A stretch of DNA of 64,000 bases from Quillaja saponaria (lineage: Eukaryota > Streptophyta > Magnoliopsida > Fabales > Quillajaceae), in NCBI GenBank assembly GCA_029379385.1, contig CM055609.1, positions 3,596,001-3,660,000 on the forward strand. The letters run 5' to 3'. Below are positions 56,208 to 64,000 of this stretch, piece by piece. The notes beneath the pieces are model-generated. The model was not told the DNA's origin, searched no databases, and worked only from the letters and a program-made list of their open reading frames with translations. The translations under genes were made by a program, and so were the position numbers. Each line of letters begins with the position of its first letter. Positions within the stretch are counted from its first letter, which is position 1.

Positions 56208-57851
56208 ATGTCAGAAGCTTCAAGAGAGACAAGGCTGGAGTGTCTGAATAATTATGATTCTGATGAAGGGACCAGCAGCTGCTCATGGAATTTTATTGGG
56301 TTCAAGAAAAACCAAGTTTTTGATTATAATTCTAGCAGCAGCAGTGACAACAGCGAGATTATGGCAGGAAGAGCATATTAATGCTGAAGAGCTGTTTGAG
56401 ATTAATCTTCGTTTGCCTTTGAATACTATAAGAGAAGACTGTGAAAGAGAAGAGTGTGAGAGCAGCTTGTTCTCTTATGATTTCCACGGTGAAGAGGATT
56501 GTGTTTATGTAGCAGTTGGGATTGGGAATAGTGAGTCAAGCATGGAGGCCTTGTTATGGACATTGCTGCATGCTGTTAGTCCCTCCACCACTGTGTATCT
56601 CATACACGTCTTCCCTGAGGTCAGACTTATTCCAAGTCCAAGTAAGCTGTCTGAAATTTACCCAATTTGTCTTTTTTCATTCTTTGTTTATTTTCTAAGT
56701 CTCTGGTGGATGGTAATGGTAAAATAAGTTCCATTGCAACAAGGACCATGTGCAGCAGCTATTGTCTGAGTTCCTAACTCTTAGGCCTTAATCATTAAGT
56801 GGTGGTAAACTTGATCCTTAGCTACTCAATATTGTTCTGCTAATTAATGGATTACAAACCTGAGCTTGAAACTATCTATCAAAATTGCAATCTGATAAAC
56901 AAAACTTTCTAGTGGGTATTTTAGTGATATAATTTACACCCATGGTTAATTTCCTCTGTTTGATGCCACGGTGGTAATAGTTAATTCAGCAATGTGGATG
57001 TGTGTTTCTAATGTGGATTTGTGATGGCAGTGGGAAGGCTTCCAAGGAATCATGTAAATCCTGAGTTTGTGGAGAACTACTTGGCCCAAGAAAAAGGCAA
57101 GAGGAGGCTGCTCCTTCAAAAATTCATCAATTCATGCTCTGCTTCCAAGGTAAATGCAGCACTGAGAGATTTATTTTTGTTAGTCAAGTAGAACAAAAAA
57201 CAGTTTTCCTTTGAAATGTGGAGATGGAAATGATAGCACTATGCAGGTTAAGGTGGAGATCTTGCTTATTGAGGGTGATGATGTTGCAAAGGCTATCATC
57301 AAGCTTATTACCAATCTCAACATAAGAAAATTAGCAGTTGGAACTACCAAATCTAATTTAAGGTACTCTACAATGTAGAATTTTCACTTTAGAGATTCAT
57401 AACAGAAGCAACTTTTCTAATCCATTAATGTTTTTTTTGGAAAAATCCTATTTCCACGGGAGATATGCTGCTTTGATGCAGCCCTCTTTTTTGTAGGACG
57501 TAAATGTAAGTTCTACATGCAAGAGAGAGAGAGCTGCGTGAAAACAAACATATCTTCCGTAGAAAGAGGACTCCTTTTCTTTTTGGGTTTTGGATGAGTA
57601 GTAAAGTTGGCTCTAGAAGGCGAAATGTTATAGCTAAACAGATACTGAAGAATGCACCAGAGAGTTGTGATGTTAAAGTCGTATGTGAGGGAACAGAAGT
57701 GATAGACCAGATACTTTGGTCAGTCTCACCACGTACCAGCAATGCTAGCAACATAAAGTCTACACAGGAAGAAGATGAGCGTTACAAAGTTGTTCCATAT
57801 AAGCTTTTCAGACCCAAAATGATTTGGTTATTTAGACCCTGGTTCCTGTAA
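56208..57851 (+). CDS. Universal stress protein-like (adenine nucleotide alpha hydrolase fold), copy 2
   Basis: Predicted exons 56208-56641, 57031-57149, 57247-57362 and 57602-57851. The USP part is intact: EEDCVYVAVGIGNSESSMEA, VYLIHVFPEVRLIPSP, MGRLPRNHVN, KVEILLIEGDDVAKAI and IRKLAVGTTKSNLR. Exons 2 and 3 have the same lengths and phases as copy 1 (119, and 116 versus 117 with its extra base), proving tandem duplication. Two starts compete. The ATG at 56208 gives an acidic, Ser-rich leader (MSEASRETRLECLNNYDSDE) that resembles copy 1 but needs a -1 correction near 56367. The in-frame ATG at 56254 gives an uninterrupted 290-residue protein with an odd hydrophobic start. I favour 56208 with a one-base insertion; about 305 residues. 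Confidence 0.82.
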
Positions 57852-58154
57852 ACAATGTGATGTAAATTGCAGGAAATCTGAATACATAACATTGTTACTT
57901 TTTGCCACATTATTATTATTTTTTATTTTTTCTTACTCTCTTGTCTAACTTCTCAGTACACAATACTGTCAGTTTGGGCCTGGTATTGTCAACTTCAGCA
58001 AAATCTAAGCTAGGACGCATGCTATTACAAAGCACTAACTATAATCTGAGGCAACCCACCAACTTTAGCTTCTGCAACCTTGTTAGCTGTCTTCACTGGT
58101 TATGCAAGCTGATTTTCAGCCCTGTATAGATTATCCTGTGATTAAATCCTCCCC

Positions 58155-58193
<39 letters not shown>

Positions 58194-58408
58194 ACAACAA
58201 AAAAAAGGGCTAGGCAGCCCAAATTCCTGATAGTTAAGTAGGAAACATATTTAGAAGCCTTTGGGATGACAGAGAGAAGCCATGATATAATGATCCCATT
58301 CAAATTTGAAACTGTAAACAGGCAATAAGAAAAAAGGTACAATTCCTGAAAATTGTCCAAAAAAGTTCCTCCTCTCTTAACAGAATTTGCAATCAATATT
58401 GTTTATCA
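57852..58408. other. Convergent 3' spacer, USP-like 2 and AGC kinase
   Basis: About 0.56 kb holding both 3' UTRs and a long poly(C) tract (58156-58193). No gene. Confidence 0.6.
58156..58193. repeat. 38-base poly(C) homopolymer
   Basis: Thirty-eight uninterrupted C preceded by CCTCCCCT. The run lies just 3' of the AGC kinase stop, so it would be poly(G) in that transcript's 3' region. True length is uncertain because such runs sequence poorly. Confidence 0.85.
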
Positions 58409-61382
58409 CTAGAAGAAATCAAACTCAAGATAATTATTGGAACCTTTCTGATCAGGAAGGGACTTATGGTTGACAGCTTTTTCACTAGTTGATGAGGGTG
58501 GGGTAGACATCTTGTCAATCTCAACGGGCTTTGGGATATCAGGCGGGGTAGCACAGCGGATCAACGCCCAATTCACACCTTCAAAGAAGGGATGTTGCTT
58601 AATCTCAGTAGCTCCTCGTTTATATGCCAATCTGTGCTGTGGTTCCTTTACAAGCAAACCCCTTATAAGATCCCTTGCTGCAAAGCTAACAATTGGTGAT
58701 TCTGGAAACCTGAGAGGCTGACCAACAACATTAAACAATGTAGCTCGGTTTCCAGATCCCTTAAATGGGGTTTTACCAAACAACAGCTCATATAGGAAGA
58801 TTCCAAAAGTCCACCAATCAACCGCGCTTCCATGACCTTCACCCTTAATGATCTCAGGTGCCAGGTATTCATGGGTTCCAACAAATGACATTGACCTAGC
58901 ATCAGTTGGCTCTGCCATGAGCTCAGGTAATGGAGTGACTTGGTTGCCAATTTCAGTTTTGGGTTTCTGGTTCTTCTTGGATTTGCTGGAAAAGAGCCGG
59001 GGTGAAAAGCATGTGGTAGGAGCAACACAGGATGGCTGGATACAGGAAGGTTCAATACAAGCAGGCTGCATGCAATAAGCAGGATTCTTTCTTAAAGGCT
59101 CAGATTCCATAGATGATGTTTTTACAAGAGTTGGGCTAACAGCACAACGAAGGGAAAGGTCAAAGTCTGAGAGCATTATATGTCCATCATCCCTCACAAG
59201 AACATTTTCTGGCTTGAGGTCACGGTAGACAATCCCAAGCATGTGGAGATACTCTAAAGAAAGGAGAACTTCTGCTACGTAAAATCTGCAATTGAATGAG
59301 AAAGCAGCAGATGTTACCGTAAATTTCAACAAACTAGATGAATAGGTTTTAAAGTGTAAGGGTCAATAATCTCGCCTGTAGCTATTGTTACATTTCAAAG
59401 TAAATTAAGAAATCTGAAAATGCTCAAGAGGTCATGGAATTGATGTAAATATTCCAGTAAAGAAGACAACAAATGTTCTAGAGTAGACTCCAAATTGTAT
59501 CAACTTTTCAACATAATTAACATATTATGCTGAAATTGTTTTCTACATACACCTGTCCAACACCTGGCTTCCTGAAATTGCATAAAAAAAATATTACCAT
59601 TTGCAGACTACAGTTGCTGCCCACCTTAGCACATCTTTTTTTTCTTTTTTCTTTTTTTATTTCACTTTGTCTTCCGAAAAACACTCTGTAGGATTAGGAG
59701 CTTTTCAAAAGTAAGGACAAAATACTTTCTACTTAGTTTTTATAGGAATTCATTGAAATTACAAAGTTCATGCTGTCTTTAAGTCTAGTTAACTTTTAGC
59801 CTTTAGGACATTTAGAAGAAAGGAAAAGGTAAAATCATAACTTGGAGGGGGGATATGATAATTAGACATTGTCCAAATACATAAGATTGGACCTGATATA
59901 AGCATAAATAAAAAATAAAATAAAAGCCCTGATATGCATGCATATATGGTAGAAACTATGCAGGTTTAAAACCATGGGCATAGAACTTGTCATCTCACCC
60001 TCCATGCTTATTCTTAAAGTAGGGAACATAAGGAAGCCATAGGCTGTAGCACATACCAAGCCCCTACATAGGTTTAGTGATATAAAAAGATTACCAGTTT
60101 TATCACATATTTCAAAAATTCAGAGAAGTAATTGGGAAATTGAAAAGAAAAATGCAGAAATACAAAAAAACACATTCACATGTCATAAAGATTCAAGTAG
60201 GTTGATAACATTTTTTAATGCGAAATATCCTAAGGCGTGCTCAAGAGGCAAGATACTCCCTCGGTCCCAAAACTATTGTGCTCTTTGAAAAATCTCAAAA
60301 ACTAAGAAAATTATATGCAATTCATTCAAACTAATTATGGTTAGCACGGTATTCAAGAGGTGAACAAGCACGTGTTATACTTATACCACTAGTATATAGT
60401 CACTAGCAAGGTAAACATACTTTACTGCCTGCTCAGGAAAATGCTTCCCTGGCTGCCTCTGCCTGAGAGTGTGCAAATCTCCCCCTGGGCAGAATTCCAT
60501 TACCAAGCATGAGAACTTCTCTGTCTCAAAGTGGGTGTATAATGTTGGAAGGAAGGGATGGTCCAGAGATTGCAGTATTTCCCTTTCTGTCTGGGCACGA
60601 AGCAGCTTCTTGCGGCCTTCTAGAGAACCTTTGTCCATTACCTTCATTGCGAAATAACATTTAGTTCCACTCAACTCAGAGAGATATACACTCCCAATAT
60701 CCCCACAACCCAACCTCTTCAGCAGCCTAAAGTGACCTAAACCTAAACCCCCATCTTTAGCTCGGACAGCTTGGATAGCTTCCCACCTCACGTCATTTGC
60801 TTTGTGAGGCTTGCTGATACTGCTACTGAAGCTGCTGCAAGTGCTCTCATCGCTCACATCAGTGCTTGTGCTTCCTCTACATATGCTGCTCTTCCCACTC
60901 TCTACAAAATCAGCTCGATCACTAATCTTTGCACTTCCACTGGTCTTGGCAAGACTGCTAGCACCATCACTAACTTTTGCAGAGAAAGAACTGTTCTTCA
61001 CACTTCCATACTCTGATGTCTTCTTTTCTTGATCAATGGAACTTTCCTGCGAACCTCTAGTCCCATTAACAGCAGATTCCACTAGTTCAGCTGCTTGCTC
61101 AAGAACAAATGAGGAAACACAAGAATCGAATTCGCTTATTGAAGAATTGGCAGGTGGCCCCTTTTGATTAGAATTTGGTGGCTTCTTATTTTCATAAGTT
61201 TCTACCTGCTTTGATGTGTTTTGTACATATTTTGGTAACTCTTCATGAATAGTCAGCTCGGTAATGTTTGTTTCTGAAACCTGCAATGGAAGGGACCTTA
61301 CGTCTTTTGCCTCTACTGTATGAACACCAGCTGTTTTCTGATGAGATTTTGGGGCCGCTCTTGCACTGTTCTTTGAGTCCAT
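58409..61382 (-). CDS. D6PKL2: AGCVIII protein kinase, D6PK/PVPK-1 type
   Basis: Predicted exons 61382-60421 and 59285-58409, joined in a Lys codon (AA|A), giving 612 residues. Residues 1-205 are a Ser-rich, low-complexity regulatory part. The kinase domain starts at [20 protein letters not shown], with the glycine loop at about 225-230 and catalytic K247 in AMKVMDK. Catalytic loop YRDLKPEN (341-348), DFD (361-363) in place of DFG, an 85-residue insert with CxxP repeats and a basic patch (KSKKNQKPK), then GTHEYLAPE (457-465). DFD and the long insert define plant AGCVIII kinases. The C-terminus, EFDFF, is a PDK1-docking hydrophobic motif. D6PK-type kinases phosphorylate PIN auxin exporters at the plasma membrane. 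Orthology to At5g47750 (D6PKL2) rests on gene order. Confidence 0.9.
59286..60420 (-). other. Intron of the AGC kinase gene
   Basis: A single 1.14-kb AT-rich coding intron, GTATGT to TTGCAG, located just before the [14 protein letters not shown] helix of the kinase domain. This position and single-intron structure are common in the D6PK group. No element recognised inside. Confidence 0.75.
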
Positions 61383-64000
61383 CAGAGATTAAAGTGAGTC
61401 ACAAAAAGATCAAATTGGTGAAACCCATTGGTGAACACCCATTATCAATAGCACCACATCTTCCATCAGCAACCCAAAGTAAATTATATTGCAAGTGGAA
61501 AGTCCTTCAATAGAAGAATAAATAACCTAGCAAAGGCATCACTGGGAAGTTATAAGTAATTTTACGGGAGTGGATTTGAAAACATATATGCAATAAAAAA
61601 GTTATTTGATTCTTGATAAGAAATGGATATAGAAACCATGTAATCAAATAGATCAAACAATTAGAACAGACAGCACCACCTAAATAAATCACATATATAC
61701 TATACAATAGATCAGATATATAAAGATGATTAGCTGACTGGTCCTCCAAGGTATGTGTGATATGCTAACAGTAATAAACCTAAAGTTTAATTTAGTAAAG
61801 TGACATTTTCCCAGTAAATAAGAAAGCTTGAGCTTGGGAGCTGCATGCAGGCCCTCATCAGATGAGTAAAGCCTGACAGTCATGGCTAATAACAATACAT
61901 GCAATCTCTTCCAGATCCCCTCCCCCTCGCCCCCATATGGAAATCGGGGGAAATAGAGAGAGGGTGAAAGATTCTGAAAACGAATGGAAAAAATTTGAAG
62001 TATTTAGAGCAAATATAGAGGATTCAAGAACCACAGAAAAGAAAAGTATCAGACCAATTTAGTCATCAATTAGATAATGCATTTTCTACACAGATTATAA
62101 ACAATCTGAGATAGAGATAAAAACACCCATAATCAACTACATGGAGACAATCATGGGTCAATTAGATGAAAACCTAATTCTGATCACAAAACCATGGCTT
62201 TCAGTCAAACCCAGACACAGATCGGATTATAGATGGAAACCCCAGATACAAAAAACCAAGCTTGGAGCCTTTGAGATACACACCCATCAAGAGGAATGCA
62301 AAATAACTGAGAAATGAAACAACGATAAGCCCGAAAAAGTACCTAATTTCAAAGTGTCAGAACTAGGCAGCCTTGCTTTGGCAATGGAAAAGGAAGAGCA
62401 CTGTAAAAAGAGAATTTCTGGTAGCTTAAGACCCAACTTAAGAGTGAGAAAGAAGCTGGAGAGAGTAAAAAAAAAAAACAGACTGGACCTCCTCCGCTTG
62501 TGGTGGACTATAAGGCGGAGAGAGAGGACGGGTCAAAGCAAAAGTAAAGCTTTTTTTTTTTCTCATTCAATAATTTCATTGGGTTTTTTTGTCCCTAAAC
62601 TAAAGGTGTCCAAATCACCAAACAGGTCTGAGGTCCCGCACATGTCTGTCATGCCTTTGGCCAACTATGAGTGAAACCATTTCTTTCTAGCTCCATTTCC
62701 GATAATTTACTCTAGCAGTCTTTTGATCATGTTTTTATTTTGAACTGTTCTAGTTTTGATTGAGAATGATGGTAACATTGAGCTGACTTAAAAAGAATAT
62801 GAACATTGACTTCCAATCCAAGAAGAATGAAACAACTTATTTATTTATTTATTTGGCTAAGAAATCAGCACATTAATGTAGAAAATATATGGTTAGCACA
62901 CCAGGTTCAATAGATAAACACTGTTTAATGTATATATGATAAAATTGTTTTATGCGCAGATAATGTTATACAAGGCTAAAATATATTTATCTCGAATAAA
63001 ATTAAAGTATGTAAAACTAAATCGTTCAATTTCACAATATATAGTTGTTATGGTTAACTTTTGGTGGTCCATTCCTTATATAACAAGATTGAAATTGCAT
63101 TGAAGAATTTGATTGCAAGGTAGGAATCATTCATTTAAGTTTTACTTTTCAAAATGCCACATTAATTCTTGAAAACACCTCAATTATTCTGTCTGCTGCT
63201 GCAACACACAAGCCAAGCAGGTCCCAAAATTCTAAATGCCAAAGAGTTTTGATGGGACAAATCATAACATATTGTTCACTCAAACCCAATTAAGGTGTCT
63301 GAATTAATTTCTTTCTCACGCATAAACTCAAAATTAGATTATATGGTCTATAGGTTTGTTTTTACAACATACAAATATAATTAGGAAGGTCTTTTAGACA
63401 ACCGTACGAGGTCCCAGGTGGCCATGAAATCTCATTAATAAATAACAGTCAAAAGTGGCTGCAATTCTTTCTTTCTTTCTTGCAAGAAAAAAATTGCATA
63501 CTTATCTTCCCAGAAATCATTCAAATCTCTTCCTTTTGCTTGTCACAATAACTTTCATTTTCATTTGATAACTGAGATATGCATGTAATATAAGATAGAG
63601 CCAAATATAGTTTTGTTTAGGTCAAAATATGAATTGTAAACAACTTACATATGTTTGAACTGAAGACTTCAATTCCAACTTATTTGAATAAAGTGAAATG
63701 TACAATTCAAAATCCCACTTTATTTTACACCACAAAACATTTTTCTTATATTACTTCAACATCAATAAAATAATAGTATAAGTTCTTTTTATTAAGAAAG
63801 GAAGAGATAATTTAAAATATATATATACTAAAATTTGAATTTTGAATCTCAACAATTTTGCTGAATTTATTTGGCTGTCGATATATCGTATTTGAACTAA
63901 AATATTAGCAAAATGTTTGATGAATTTCTTTTTTCTATTTTTCTTTGTTTTAAAAAAAAAAATTATACATATATCAGGTATGTAAATATATTATAAGCAC
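61383..64000. other. AGC kinase 5' leader and promoter; no further gene
   Basis: A 2.6-kb stretch. A good donor on the minus strand (ATTAG|GTACTTT at 62343/62342) suggests a leader intron between about 62342 and the ATG; the acceptor is not clear. The region 62350-62530 has leader-like composition. A short TTTA repeat lies at about 62838-62854. From about 62700 to the window end the sequence is AT-rich with no coding signal. Confidence 0.55.

Overview
This is nuclear DNA from a flowering plant, almost certainly a eudicot. The window is AT-rich. Its genes have many short exons with GT-AG introns, long AT-rich intergenic spacers, and typical plant repeats (a hAT-like element, a TRIM-type LTR element, a LINE tail and Au-SINE-like tails). 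All gene families present are plant housekeeping or regulatory families. I rebuilt every gene by following reading-frame phase across splice sites, so exon borders are read from sequence but are not transcript-verified.

Layout, left to right: (1) TRM10-type tRNA m1G9 methyltransferase, minus strand, 3' end cut by the window edge; (2) a 21.5-kb cohesin-regulator gene PDS5 with 33 predicted exons, plus strand, whose introns hold nearly all the recognisable transposon remnants; (3) a small C2-domain (CAR-like) protein, plus; (4) ALKBH2 DNA dealkylase, plus; (5) cytosolic/peroxisomal-type acetoacetyl-CoA thiolase, plus; (6) a PMI2/WEB-family coiled-coil protein of chloroplast movement, plus; (7) a SEC14/CRAL-TRIO lipid-transfer protein, minus; (8, 9) two tandem universal-stress-protein-like paralogues, plus; (10) a D6PK/PVPK-1-type AGCVIII kinase, minus; then about 2.6 kb with no recognisable gene.

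From memory of the Arabidopsis annotation, seven of the nine gene families occur in the same order at At5g47680-At5g47750 (TRM10, PDS5A, C2 protein, AACT1, SEC14-like, USP-like, D6PKL2). The window therefore looks like an ancient conserved block, with ALKBH2 and the PMI2-like gene as extra members and the USP-like gene duplicated. These are independent plant transcription units; nothing suggests a joint pathway.

The most unusual signal is technical or evolutionary. Four plus-strand genes (PDS5, thiolase and both USP-like genes) each show a +1 frame break at a doubled base inside otherwise well-conserved coding sequence. In one case the paralogous exon next door is exactly one base shorter and in frame. 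This pattern fits residual single-base insertions in a long-read assembly better than four independent gene deaths. I found no previously undescribed system here.
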